NCBI GenBank assembly: GCA_037179335.1 | Contig: JAKZHN010000042.1 | Location: 248,001 to 312,000 of the forward strand | Origin: Cyclaneusma minus | Taxonomy: Eukaryota > Ascomycota > Leotiomycetes > Marthamycetales > Marthamycetaceae | Direction of reading: 5' to 3' | Length of the DNA stretch: 64,000 nt | Shown: positions 1 to 10,430 of the stretch, one piece after another | Layout: the number at the start of each line of letters is the position of its first letter | Numbering within the stretch: the first letter of the stretch is position 1 | Program-made: the position numbers and the translations under genes | Notes under the pieces: model-generated | What the model saw: the letters and a program-made list of their open reading frames with translations, nothing else | The model's database searches: none | Told to the model about the DNA's origin: nothing

Positions 1-2
1 TC

Positions 3-290
3 GGTCACTCCTTTCAAAGCCTCGAGCTATCGGAGAGCGAGAGTGAGCCAGAGGACGACAAAAGCACCCCGCCGACGACTTCTTACGCCAATTTCACCGA
101 CACAGGAAATATCATCTACAACCAGGACAACCTTTTGGAACTTTGTATAGCGGGAGAAATTGGAAGAGTACAGAACTCCAGGCTGCTGTTGATACTTGGC
201 CCCAATGGGAAAGGACAGTTCCTTCGACTTTCGATATTTACCATCGATATAGTACTGGCTGTAAAGTTGAGAACCGTGATGCGATCGTAG
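3..290 (+). CDS. Possible 3' end of a gene cut by the window edge
   Basis: An open frame enters from the left edge (frame 3) and stops at TAG 288-290, giving about 95 residues. Its first third is acidic and Ser/Glu/Asp-rich (SESESEPEDD), followed by a mixed segment containing LLELCIAGEIG and a hydrophobic tail. This composition looks more like coding sequence than the opposite-strand reading of the same stretch. I do not recognise the family. The last 20 or so codons could equally be retained intron or 3' UTR, so the true stop may differ. Confidence 0.3.
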   Translation, partial: GHSFQSLELSESESEPEDDKSTPPTTSYANFTDTGNIIYNQDNLLELCIAGEIGRVQNSRLLLILGPNGKGQFLRLSIFTIDIVLAVKLRTVMRS

Positions 291-1646
291 TTGATGAGAT
301 TCATGCGAATGTTTGGAAATGGCAAACTCACACTCCCTCACATCAATACCAGGCAATCATTTTATTCAACCTCTTACCCTAGGCCCCTAATACTCTTCAG
401 CTTATCATGGGTGGTGCCAAGGCCAGCATGAACGGTTAACATTCTGCTGAGTAGGAGTTTGAAGCAGTATCGCAACGACTTGCCTTCGTTTTCTGGATTT
501 GTATTCTCTGGAGCAAGTTCATTAAGGCAATAATGGAGGCTGACATAGCATGACTGAATAGGCATCAGCATAGTGCTTTACAGCGATGTTGACTTTGTAA
601 TACGAGTTTGAAAAGATTCATAGCTTCCTCTTCCGACATCTGACCATCGTACTTCATCTTGTCATCCTTTTTATGCCTTCATTAGCTCAGCGATTTGCTT
701 GGAAATTGTAGACTGAAGTGGCTGCGCAGGCTACGATACTCTAGAATATCGTCTTCGGGACGCTTCGATTAAGGGCATATGGACGAGTAAAACGCTTGGT
801 GAATCCGAAACTCGATTCCCATGCGGTCCATGCCGTTGATGAATACCTAGCAAGAAGTGTTTGTTAAGAGAACAATAATGTGGAGGAGTATGGAAGGAAA
901 TGGGTGGGCTAATCGAATCGTTGACGAACATGGAGCGGGCATAACTCAACTCAGTAGCGAGGTAGCTGGACTTGCGCAGTTGGGCAGGCTTCGGCTTTGC
1001 ATTGGTGAATGCCCGGTTAGAGGAGGTAAAAATCTTACTTATAGATTCTACCTTATCCTTGCCAGCCGCCTCAAAGGAACTTCTCTAGATGCAACTACAT
1101 CCTTGAAGCGTTTAGTGCCGAGGCATCATTGTCACAACTCACATAACAGCCAGGCTCGTGAACACACATAAGAGTAATCAATCGAACCTCATTTATTGCT
1201 CCCGCTCCGTATTTGCACGATTATACTCCTATCCCAGAGTATATAATCCCCTGGCATCAGAGACCATGAATGCATAAAATTAACCCACCAAGTCTTCCCT
1301 CCATCACAGCCAGTGCAAAGCACCGGAGGACTAGAGGGGAAGAAATGTCAAGATGTAGAGGCAGAAGTGTAAAGCTCTGTATCCGAAACGCCCCCAAATG
1401 CAAGAAACTCCGCTGAAAAACAAAAACAGGCTCAAAGCCGAGCCATTATTGCAAGCTCTTTGCCATCTCCGCTCTGTTGTAATGTTGGCCATCTCTGCGA
1501 GCTCACTCGCCGGAAAACCGATGTCATGCTTCTTTCTTGCTGACTGTGCTTCCCGCAGACACCACAAACGAAAGCATGGGACTGACGTTTGAACGTTTGA
1601 CAGTTTTTGCTTCGTCCTTGGAAAAACACCCAAGCCCCGACTATGA
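291..1646. other. Intergenic, no gene recognised
   Basis: I see only short open frames here, none with a recognisable domain or convincing splice pattern. On the minus strand some short pieces read like eroded coding sequence (for example MSEEEAMNLFKLVLQ near 590-660), but stops interrupt them. The stretch also holds the 3' flank of the minus-strand carrier gene that ends at 1647. Confidence 0.4.
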
Positions 1647-3899
1647 TTAAGCACGTTTACCACCGAACAACGCAGGCAGGCTCTTCCAGCCCTCCTTGCC
1701 TCCTGGCATCTCAGTGCGGCGACCAAAGTTCTCGTCCAGGTCCAGGATAATCTTCATGGCGTTCTTGCTCCTGAGGTACGCCATCGATCCAGGCTGTGCT
1801 GACAAGCCTGGAGTCGCACCTTGCTGGGCCATCTGCGCCTCGGGCCTGTGGCTTCCGGGCATAGGCAATAGGTTCTGGAGCACCTCATACGCAGCCAGGG
1901 TGAATCCGAACTGAGGTGACGATCGGAGGATACGAGCCGGGCCACCCTTGAAGAAGGCCTTGAATCCCTCCTCTTGCAGGATTGTCTTGGCAGCATGGCG
2001 GATCGACGTGTATGAGGTTTCTCCTTTGCGCGCCTCAACTTGCAGACGGGTCTTGATCACATCACAGGGCGTGGTCAGATATGCTGCCGGCATACCGGCA
2101 ATAGCACCTGCGGTCAGAAGTTGCAAGACGCCCAGTTTCTTCGTCTGAGACTCGCCGAAGTAGTCGCGCTTCAGATGGTTGTATGAGGGGAAGTAGATGG
2201 CAGAGAATGGAACATCTCGGAGGAGACAAGCAGAGGCACCCTTGTACAGGCCCACGAGACCCAGGTTTTTGACGATCCACATGGCAGAACGACGTGGCAC
2301 GCCCTCGGCAGTCTTGGCAACCTCTCCTTGCACTTGGAGACGGATCTTGACAATTTCCAGAGGATTGGTGAAAACCTGTAAGTTAAGTTAGCTAGCATTC
2401 CCGCTAAATTCCATCGCATTACTTACCACTTGACAGGCACCAGCTGCTCCACCAGCAAGAAGCTCATGCGGAATCCAGATCTTGCCATTCTTATCCGAGA
2501 AATGTCCTCGCACCAAGTCGTTGACTGTCAACTTGATAGCCTTCTCCGGCGCAACACCAACCAACTGCGGCAAAACCCCCGAGTACAGTCCTTTGAAACC
2601 CTCGTTCTTCACCACCTTCGTTGCACAGTCCCAAGAGTTCTTGTACAGCAATGCGCCAACACGACTTGATCGCTGGTTCTGCATACGGGTCTTGACTAGA
2701 TCGATGGGGTACACGACGAAAGCACCGAAAGCACCTGCTAAACTTCCGAGGCCAAAGTGGTGGACGGATTCCAGGATGTTGTGCAAGACATTCTGGCCTG
2801 TGGTTTTGACTGCTGTAGTTCCGGACGACACGGTATCAAACGCATTGTACAAGGGGTTTCGCCACGATGCGTCCAGGACCTTTGCGAAGTCTCGGAGACC
2901 GAGTCTACCGGATGGCTCGTCAAGACTTGCGAAGTGGAATAGGATATCGGCTTCCATAGGCGTAAATAGGGAGAAGCGGGTGATCTTGGCGGCCTCGTTC
3001 AAGAAGTCGGTCCGGGTTATCTTGCCATCATCACTCCTGGCAGTTGCTTGGCGAATGATCAGTTCTACCAGATCCATCTCGCGAATCATGTTCTGGAAAG
3101 CGCGCACATTCGCATACGAGATCTTGCTGCCAGTTGAGATGTTGCAGAGAGTATGCAGGTTCTCGAGGAGATGATCCGAGAGCTTGTGCTTGGCCGTCTC
3201 GAGAATGATGCGCTGAAAGTCCTCGGGCTCAATGTATCCATCGCCATCCTTATCGAACAGATGGAAAGCTTGTCTGATGCGCTCTCCCTGCAGACCGCGG
3301 AGCATCTGGGAGAACTGAGGATAGGTCAGGTCATGACGATGCTTCTTGCCGCCAATGTACAAGTTGGCCCACTCGCAATTCCAGTCGAATGGGATACTGT
3401 CGGCGCCCTTGTTGAGCTCGTACAGCTTGCGGAAGTCATCGTACTTAACAGCACCGACGCGCTCAACATCGAAGAGTCGGAAGGCAATTTCGTACTCCGC
3501 ATCCGGTTTCGCGAGCAGGTTCTCGAATGTACCCCAGTCATACAGATTCAGCTTGCCGGTATTGCGTCTGTCGGCGACACTGAAGAGGATGGCATATTGT
3601 TCACGCTTGATCTTGTGCTACAATTGGATTCTTACAGTCAGCGCGAAATCATAGGGGCTGGAGTTGGAAGCCATGGAAGTGGAAGCATGGAAGTGACTCA
3701 CGTAGTCTTCCGACTCCGGCGCAATAGCATTGATAAACTCCTCTTCACCCATGAACAGCTCACCTGTCTGCTCGTCCTTCTTTGCATGTTGCTCGAAGTT
3801 TGCCTTGATTTGCGCCGACAGCTGCTCCGGTTCTGGGGCCTTCTCGGTGCCCAGCAATTTCTCCTTCACAGTCTCCTTCACCGACTCAACCGACGACAT
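1647..3899 (-). CDS. AGC1: Mitochondrial Ca2+-binding aspartate/glutamate carrier
   Basis: This is an inner-membrane carrier that exchanges aspartate and glutamate (malate-aspartate shuttle), of the AGC/aralar type. Exons read 3899-3702, 3617-2427 and 2375-1647 and join in frame to 705 residues, the usual length for the family. The N-terminal half carries EF-hand repeats, with a canonical loop [12 protein letters not shown] at about residues 188-199. The C-terminal half has three mitochondrial-carrier repeats with the P-x-D/E-x-x-K signatures [21 protein letters not shown] and [10 protein letters not shown]. Both introns have GTRAGT donors (gtgagt, gtaagt). The ATG at 3899 is the first in frame and follows a short GC-rich leader. 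A longer hydrophilic C-terminal tail follows the last carrier repeat. Calcium control through the EF-hands is family knowledge, not seen here. Confidence 0.93.
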
Positions 3900-4717
3900 G
3901 GTGGCAGAAGAGCAGTTTCAACAGCGCCGACCAGGCTTGCTTGCTTGCTTGCTTGCGACAGGCTTGCTAGTAAGTGGAGTTTGGGCGTCGGAGAATCGTG
4001 GAATTGCTCCGTACGACGGCGTCTGGCTGGTTAGACCGGTTTGGCGGTTCCTGGACCTGCTGCTGGAAGGTGAGACCTTATTTTTGCGCGGCGTCGGAAT
4101 CGTATCAGCGCGGCATTACAGTCAGCGAAACTCTTGCGCCGGAAAATTCAGGCGCGATATTATCCGCGCCAATCAGAAACGGTATAGCGTAAGGCCAGTA
4201 AGCTGCGAAACTGTTCAGCTGGAACCTTTCGGCCCTGACGATGCTTTCGGAGCCACCCGAAGCCTGTTCAGGGGTGGACACGAGAAGGAAAAACTCAGAA
4301 ACCGAAGCCTCTCTTGATCCTATCCTACTCAGTCGGTCAGTCCCAGCTTCTCTATTTTAACATCCAACACCTCAGTCAAGATCGGAATTCGAGATGCCAC
4401 GAAAAAAGACGGATAGCCGCAAGCGTGGCAAGCACATGAGACGCCCAAGATGTCAACGACTGACTCAATTCAGGAGTTGAGTGTGCTACATACTCAACTG
4501 TATTGGATCCTTCACCTCCCAAGCCTTGGATCTCGTCAAGCTGACATCTGTATCACGACCCTCTCCAATTTCCATCCCTTTTCCTACTAAGCTTCAATCT
4601 CACACCGTGTCTCCTTTTTATCTGCCTTGCCTTTTGGGGCGAATCATTTTCTTGTCGAATCTTGACCTCCTTCACTGATCTCAACTTGAATCTTGGCATG
4701 AAAGCTGTTTTCCAAGT
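3900..4717. other. Upstream region of the carrier gene
   Basis: The stretch lies between the carrier start and the P450 remnant. It should contain the carrier promoter. Open frames here are short and overlap without domain content. Apart from the GCTT repeat I see no specific element. Confidence 0.5.
3935..3956. repeat. GCTT microsatellite
   Basis: Five tandem GCTT units plus GC lie about 35 bp upstream of the carrier start codon, inside its probable 5' UTR or promoter. Confidence 0.85.
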
Positions 4718-5203
4718 TTAGCACTCTACGGAAATCGATATTGGAATGATCGCCTCGAGCGCCGGAACAGACATTTTGGCCAGCCTGTCTCTCAACACAT
4801 CCATGAACATAGACGAGTCGCCATTTTCTCCCTGGACATTGTCCTGTAGAGTCGCGGCTTCCTGGGTGCTCAAAGCAGCGAGCCTGGCGCCGAAGACTAC
4901 CTCAACCCACCAGAACAAGAGAGCTTTGGGATGGCGCTGAACTGCTTGCGCAAGCTCAGGGAATGTCACGACGTAGGTCTACCGTCTTGCCGGCTGGCAT
5001 AACAAGGGTGTAGATGGGAAATTTGTGGTTCTTACTAAACAGCGCGAGTTAGTATCGGGAATGCGTCTTAAGAAATTTGGATTTTGGCTTCGAGCGACCT
5101 ACTTGACCATACTATAGTAAGGAAGCTTGTAACGTAGCAGACCGATCAGATGGCCAAAATATGGAATTTTCGATGCAATGTATGGGGGCTCCAACCCTTC
5201 CTC
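4718..5203 (-). pseudogene. Cytochrome P450 N-terminal remnant
   Basis: The minus strand encodes the N-terminal part of a fungal P450. A first exon-like piece 5203-5103 contains EEGLEPPYIASKIPYFGH and GLLRYKLPYYSMV. It ends in a GTAGGT donor, and an acceptor leads into KNHKFPIYTLVMPAGK (from 5034). Beyond this the homologous reading (TFPELAQAVQRHPKALLF) continues only after a one-base shift near 4976-4985, and it stops at 4718. The match is to the region before the I-helix of fungal P450s related to CYP7/CYP8. The oxygen-binding I-helix, the ExxR motif and the heme-binding Cys loop are all absent. A P450 normally has about 500 residues; roughly 145 remain. The upstream membrane anchor is not recognisable. 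I infer a truncated, frameshifted pseudogene. Confidence 0.75.
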
Positions 5204-5304
5204 CTGGAATCACCAACTAACAGCTTGCAGAAAGAGGGGTCAACGTGCCAACGGCTAGAAGCCTATAAAATATGAGCGGATGTGATTCATGCGCAGAAGG
5301 TGTT

Positions 5305-5352
5305 TTAGAGAAGTTTGGTCACGTGATACCCGAGGAAGCCGTAGCCGCCAAC
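5305..5352 (-). pseudogene. Possible scrap of a 3-beta-HSD Rossmann motif
   Basis: On the minus strand, 16 codons read VGGYGFLGYHVTKLL and then stop. This matches the nucleotide-binding start of 3-beta-hydroxysteroid dehydrogenase-like proteins, compare GGCGVLG in the intact gene at 5600. A stop sits immediately upstream in the same frame. The fragment lies between the P450 remnant and the intact dehydrogenase. It could be a relic of a paralogue or chance; the short length keeps confidence low. Confidence 0.3.
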
Positions 5353-5599
5353 TCAAAGAGCTATATCGCCAGACATAGTCGAGTCGACAGGTCTTTTGAT
5401 CCGCTAGAACTAGAGCTTGCCAAATGCTATTGATCACACTTGAAAGACCTGACAGAAACTAATTGCCCAAGGTGAGTGATTATGGAAGCTTTAGTCAGCG
5501 ACTAACAACTAACAAAATGTCATAGCACAAAACTGTCTTCTCGACACAATTTCTCGAGCTGCGATTTCTACTCAGTTTTCCTTCCACGGGACCACGACA

Positions 5600-6715
5600 A
5601 TGGAGTCGCCGCCACCAATTGAATCTGCTCTTGTCATAGGCGGCTGCGGTGTGCTTGGATACCGCATGGTCAAGGAGTGGCTAAAGCTCAACCCTCCTCC
5701 GAAAGTCTCTGTCTTCGATTTACGAACGACACAGAAGCGTGCCAAATCTGTCGACTATCATGATGTCGACATTACAGACAGAGATGCAGTCCTGGCCACT
5801 TTGAGCATCGTCAAACCACAAGCTATTTTTCACACTGCGTCGCCGCCACCGGGACTTCGAGACCTACCCTTGTATTTGAGAGTCAATGTGGAGGGAACAA
5901 GAAACCTCGTCGAGTGCGCAAAAGTGGGTAATATAAGGCTGATTTTAGTAGATATTTTTCTGACTGAATATCTTTTGCAGGACACCGGCACTAAAGTCTT
6001 CGTATACACCTCCAGCGCTTCCGTCATTCACGATGCAGTTAGCGAGCTAGTCGAGGGCGATGACACACTCCCGCTCGTATACCTCCCAAAGCAAAAAGAG
6101 TTATACACGCACTCCAAAGCTCTCGCGGACCAACTTGTCTTGGACGCCAACAGCAATGCCATGCTCACAGTTTCCATCCGCCCCTCGGGAATCTTCGGAG
6201 AAGACGAAGGAATGTCCAAAACATTCGTCGAAAGCGCCGCAGCTGGCAAACTCAAAAACCAAATCGGTGATGGCAAAAACCTCTTCGATTTCACTTACGT
6301 TGAGAATGTCATTCATGCGCACATATTGGCTGCGCAGAAACTTCTGAAGGGAGAGAAGGTGGTGGCTGGACAGGGATTTATCATTACTAACGATGAGCAT
6401 ATCCGATTCTGGGACTTTGCGAGAAGGATTGGTGCGGCGGCGGGATTTTCTGTAAGGTCTGAGGAGGTAAAGAGTATCCCTCTTTTCGTGGGCCTGATGG
6501 TGGCTGTGGTGGCGGAGTGGTGGGTTTGGATCATATCGTTTGGCCGCAAGACGTCGACGATGAGTAGGACTGGCGTCAGGTACAGTGCTATGACAAGGAC
6601 GTATAATATCGACAAGGCGAAGAGACTCTTGGGTTACCGACCTGTGGTAGGCTTACAGGAGGCCATTTACCGGAGTGGGAGGTCCTTTGTCGGTTTGTCC
6701 AAGAAAACTATCTAG
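5600..6715 (+). CDS. 3-beta-HSD/Erg26-like NAD(P)-dependent dehydrogenase
   Basis: An extended short-chain dehydrogenase of the 3-beta-hydroxysteroid dehydrogenase/isomerase family, the group that includes sterol C-3 decarboxylating dehydrogenase (Erg26). The Rossmann motif GGCGVLG lies at residues 14-20, and the catalytic YTHSK has Tyr150 and Lys154. A 57-bp intron (5924-5980; GTGGGT donor, TTGCAG acceptor, CTGAC branch-like site) keeps the frame open, so the gene can be misread as one exon. Spliced, it codes for 352 residues. A hydrophobic segment near FVGLMVAVVAEWWVWI suggests membrane association, as in ER sterol enzymes. The substrate cannot be fixed: this may be a paralogue rather than the housekeeping Erg26. 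It faces away from the P450 remnant. Confidence 0.85.
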   Translation: MESPPPIESALVIGGCGVLGYRMVKEWLKLNPPPKVSVFDLRTTQKRAKSVDYHDVDITDRDAVLATLSIVKPQAIFHTASPPPGLRDLPLYLRVNVEGTRNLVECAKVGNIRLILVDIFLTEYLLQDTGTKVFVYTSSASVIHDAVSELVEGDDTLPLVYLPKQKELYTHSKALADQLVLDANSNAMLTVSIRPSGIFGEDEGMSKTFVESAAAGKLKNQIGDGKNLFDFTYVENVIHAHILAAQKLLKGEKVVAGQGFIITNDEHIRFWDFARRIGAAAGFSVRSEEVKSIPLFVGLMVAVVAEWWVWIISFGRKTSTMSRTGVRYSAMTRTYNIDKAKRLLGYRPVVGLQEAIYRSGRSFVGLSKKTI

Positions 6716-7243
6716 CTACATGTCTTGAGCAGTGAGCACTATTTTTACAAACTCATCCTACAAGTACTGCAGCTCATCTGCGTCTTTCAACTGAACAAAC
6801 TTTCATTTTCTTTCGTATTTCATTATCGCTTGGATCTTTGTAAAACAGGTCTCTATGCGCTCCTCGAGAATGGTTCTATGTCGTTTGAGGAGGTCGATCA
6901 CGATAAAGGCGGGGACGTATGCTTGCACATCATATTCACGGTGAAGCACGCCTTCCATACCCTGCAAATCCTACCTTCTCAGGCATCCAGATATATGGCC
7001 CGACATCTCAGCGCAGGCAAAGACTCAGCGATAGTTGAGGAGTTGTGCCGCAAACCCGGCATGGTATCTTGTCGCCATCCCGTATCGCATTTCGTGATGC
7101 ATACATGGGGGCTCGGACTGCATTCTGATGTGGTTTTTCGCAAGCTGGCTCAACATAGAGTCTTTTGACTCTACAAGTATCTGGAGTGGCCTAGAATACT
7201 CTCTTGACTGAACACTCAGTGAGCAATCCCATCGATCCAAGTC
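6716..7243. other. Intergenic, transporter promoter
   Basis: A T-rich stretch downstream of the dehydrogenase and upstream of the transporter. One open frame runs through it but shows no domain. I see nothing specific. Confidence 0.5.
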
Positions 7244-8980
7244 ATGTCGACTGAGAAGAATATTGTTGAAGACAGTTCGGTTGTAGAAATAGATACAGAG
7301 TCTCCAAATCCTGTATCTTTCACGCCCGAGAAGAAGAGCATCCGTCGTCGTATCCGGGAGATCGTCTGGGACAGTCTAGACTCCTCGGTATGCCCGGAAG
7401 AACGCAATCTAATCTCCAAACTTGACTTCTTCATCCTGTAAGTGTCAAACACTCTAGATTTCAAACATGACTGACGCAATCAAGAACCTGGGCTGGCTTC
7501 ACCTATTTCTCCAAGAACCTGAATTCGAACAATGTCTCCAACGCATACGTCTCAGGCATGAAAGAAGACCTCAATGTCATCGGCAACGAATACCAGACCT
7601 TCACAACCATGTGGACAATCGGCTACGTCCTATCGCAAATCCCCTCACAAATGGTCTTGACTCGGCTTCGACCTTCGATATGGTGTCCTTCCTGGGAGCT
7701 ATTCTGGGTTGTTGTTACTTTCTGCACAGCAGCCGTCAAGACCCCACAACAACTCTATGCTTGTCGATTTCTAGTAGGTCTTGCTGAAGGAACTTTCTAT
7801 CCTGCTGTTCATACTGTGCTTGGTGGATTTTACACGAAGAGGGAACTGGGGAAGAGAGCGTCGATTTTCTTTGCAAGCGCTTTTGTGGGGAGTATGTTTA
7901 GTGGGTATTTGCAGGCTGCGTTGTATACGAGGATGAATGGGACGGCGGGTTTGGCGGGATGGAGGTGGCTTTTTGTTTTTGATGGAGTTATTACGCTGCC
8001 TATGGCTTTGTGGGGTAAGTCGACTTTTGTCTCAGACTTGTAAGAGATATATCGACATCTCTTGGCATTTTTCTATTATTCGCTACATTACTGACTTTCT
8101 ATCCAAGGATACTATGCGCTTCCTGATCTACCAAGCAACACCAGAGCCCGCTGGCTGAGTTCCGAGGAGGTACAGCTCGCCCGGCAGAGGATGGTGGAAG
8201 CAGGAAAAGGGGCAGCGGACGAACCAGTGACGTGGTCTGGTGTCAGGCGTGTCCTCGGAAAATGGCATTTCTGGGTTTATACAACATATTATACGTGAGA
8301 AATTCTTCATACATGGGAGTTGTCAGTTGTCCCAAGCTGACCATGCCAGATTTTTCATTTGCAGCGAAAATATCGGGTCGTACATGAATCTATGGCTGAA
8401 AAGCCTCGACAACTACTCCATCCCTCAAATCAACGATTACCCAACCGTCATCAACGCCATCACAATCGTGACCACACTATCATACGGCTGGACCTCCGAT
8501 GCGCTCCAACTTCGCAGTCCAATCGTATATTTCTCCTTAACAGTGTGCTTCTTCGCAGCCATGAACCTCGCAATCTGGGACGGCGTTCCCTTCGGTCTAA
8601 AATGGGCTTCCTTCTACCTGACAGGATTTGCACAGGGCTCTGGTCCTATATTCCTCACGATGGTGAATGAAGCTTGCGCCGGAGACAATTTGGAACGGAA
8701 ACTCGTACTTGGAAGTACGAATTCGGTTGCTTATGCTTTCAATGCCTGGATCCCTCTCGTTACTTACAATACGAACTGGGCTCCGAGATTTCTGGTGGGA
8801 AATTCGGTGACTGTGGCTCTGATTGTCTGTGCTGCTTCAACTTTGACGTTGGCACTTTTGTTACAGCGCCGTGATAGGTGAGTTCGACGATTTCGAGATC
8901 TTTGTAGGAGTCTACTGATTAGTAGTAAGGCTTACATCCAAGTCATCGGACAAGGAGGTGGACCGAGGCCGTGCCAATGA
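7244..8980 (+). CDS. liz1: Fen2/Liz1-like pantothenate-type MFS transporter
   Basis: A plasma-membrane proton symporter of the anion:cation symporter (allantoate permease) MFS family, closest in my memory to yeast Fen2 and fission yeast Liz1, which import pantothenate. Exons 7244-7437, 7485-8014, 8108-8294 and 8350-8877 join in frame. A fifth exon 8926-8980 gives a short tail ending VIGQGGGPRPCQ. If that last intron is not used, translation stops at 8881 with almost the same protein. The product has about 485-500 residues and some 12 hydrophobic segments. Typical stretches are TWAGFTYFSKNLNSNNVSNA after the first intron and YYALPDLPSNTRARWL in the central loop. Substrate assignment rests on overall resemblance only; related vitamin or dipeptide carriers share this fold. 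Confidence 0.85.
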
Positions 8981-9406
8981 TCTGGTGGTAATGAGGGAAA
9001 GCAAAGTATGGTGATGATTCTATGATAATAGGGTTCGAATTTAGGAACTCCGTAATGATGATTGCCCAAATTTTGTGAATGTTGTGAATATGTTGTGTAC
9101 TACAGAGTTTGAGGGTCGGCACCGCTGTTCTCACTTGGAGACCCAAGAGAGTTGGGAGGGAACCGAGTAAAGGTTGAGGAGGGAGATAGCGATATTGAAG
9201 ACTGTTGCAACGGCTGATGGTGAATGCATCATTATTACTAGTATAGCGAATGTTATATACTTCCCATTACCATAAATGAGGTCCACTGTATCAATTCATC
9301 TCTTCATCACTCCGCAGTCCACACATGCCCTCTAATGACTCCTCCCCCTATTCGTATAAACACTCCTCAACCCCATACTGTTCCTACAAAGTCCGACTCG
9401 TCACAT
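8981..9406. other. Convergent intergenic region
   Basis: The space lies between the 3' ends of the transporter (plus) and the Rds1-like gene (minus). It is probably shared 3' UTR and terminator. It is AT-rich with no coding signal. Confidence 0.5.
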
Positions 9407-10430
9407 TTAGGACAGAACAACCTCAGCTGGTCCAGCAAGGGTACCGTAGCTGGAAAGCTCAGTGTAGTTCAAGCCACCATTGTAGGTAGTCAAGACAGCA
9501 AAAGCCACACCCTCAACACCCTTGGGAACAGGAATTTCACCAGTGCTCTTGCCCGTCATGTTAACATTCTGGTAGTATGGCATGGCATCCTGGTTGATGA
9601 GCGCAATGTACAGCGGCTTGGAGCTGTCGTAGGGCATGGTGAAGGTGCTAGGGTCCCACGAAAATTCGAGAGCAGAGCCGGCTGGGGTAGGGGGCTGGAG
9701 ACCCTCGGGAGGAGTGGGCGAGGTGAGGGTGAGCGTGGGGAGGACGGCGAGAGGCAGGTACTTGGGGCAGGACTCGACAAACATGCTGGCAAGGGTGTAG
9801 GCCCACTCTGCGGTGAGGGCGGTGTCGAAGGGAGAGGGGAAGGGAGAGCCGCCGGTGCCGGAGCGGAGGAAGGAGTCGTGGCGGGCCTCGACTGTGAGGA
9901 TGGAGGCGGCGGCGGTGAGGAGTTTGGGGTTGTCCATCAGCAGCATGGCACCGCCCAGGTAAGCACCGATACCAACAGTGGTGATCATGTTGGCGAGAGC
10001 AACGAAGCTCTGGATGAGTGTTAGCTGGAGAAAATCTGCGGAATGCAGAAAGACGACTTACCTTAGGATCAGTGTAAGGGAACTTGTAGGTGCAAGATGG
10101 CACAGGCTCCATGTTGTTTGCAGACAAGACAGAGGCCAAAGTAGCCATGTGGGTACCCTCTTGCGAGGCAGTGAGTCCAACACCATCCCTGAATCCCGCT
10201 GGGAAGCCCTGAGCAGTGTACTGAGCATCGGTAAAGTTCTCAAATCCACCAGTGTACAAGCTGTACTCCAAGTTCTCCAAGAACAAAGCGAGCTGTACAA
10301 CGCTGGCATCCGTCTGAGAAAGCGGGCCTGGAGCATAGTCGGGCTGGAAAGTGGCAGCCATGGGGGTAAGGCTGGGGTAGGCCGAGGCCACGGAGAGCGC
10401 ACCAGCGAAGGCAACGGTGGAGAGACGCAT
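9407..10430 (-). CDS. Secreted Rds1-like ferritin-fold protein
   Basis: Exons 10430-10062 and 10009-9407 join in phase 0 (GTAAGT donor) to 323 residues. The first 17 residues (MRLSTVAFAGALSVASA) form a clear signal peptide. The body resembles fungal Rds1/stress-response proteins with a ferritin-like four-helix domain. Helical Glu/His-bearing stretches such as LALFLENLEYSLY, ASQEGTHMATL and ILTVEARHDSFLR are the likely metal-site helices. The C-terminal third is a beta-rich, Pro/Thr/Ser-containing region (PTPPEGLQPPTPAGSALEFSW). The biochemical role of this family is poorly known; links to stress or nutrient starvation are family knowledge. The product is probably extracellular or wall-associated. 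Confidence 0.85.

Noticed and set aside
27..356. Minus-strand open frame of 109 codons at the left edge
   Set aside because: It overlaps a more gene-like acidic frame on the plus strand and has no recognisable domain.
3153..4034. Plus-strand 293-codon open frame
   Set aside because: Antisense of the AGC1 carrier gene; leucine/valine-rich composition reflects codon complement.
9335..10024. Plus-strand 229-codon Gly/Glu-rich frame
   Set aside because: Antisense of the Rds1-like gene, which has a signal peptide and clean splicing.
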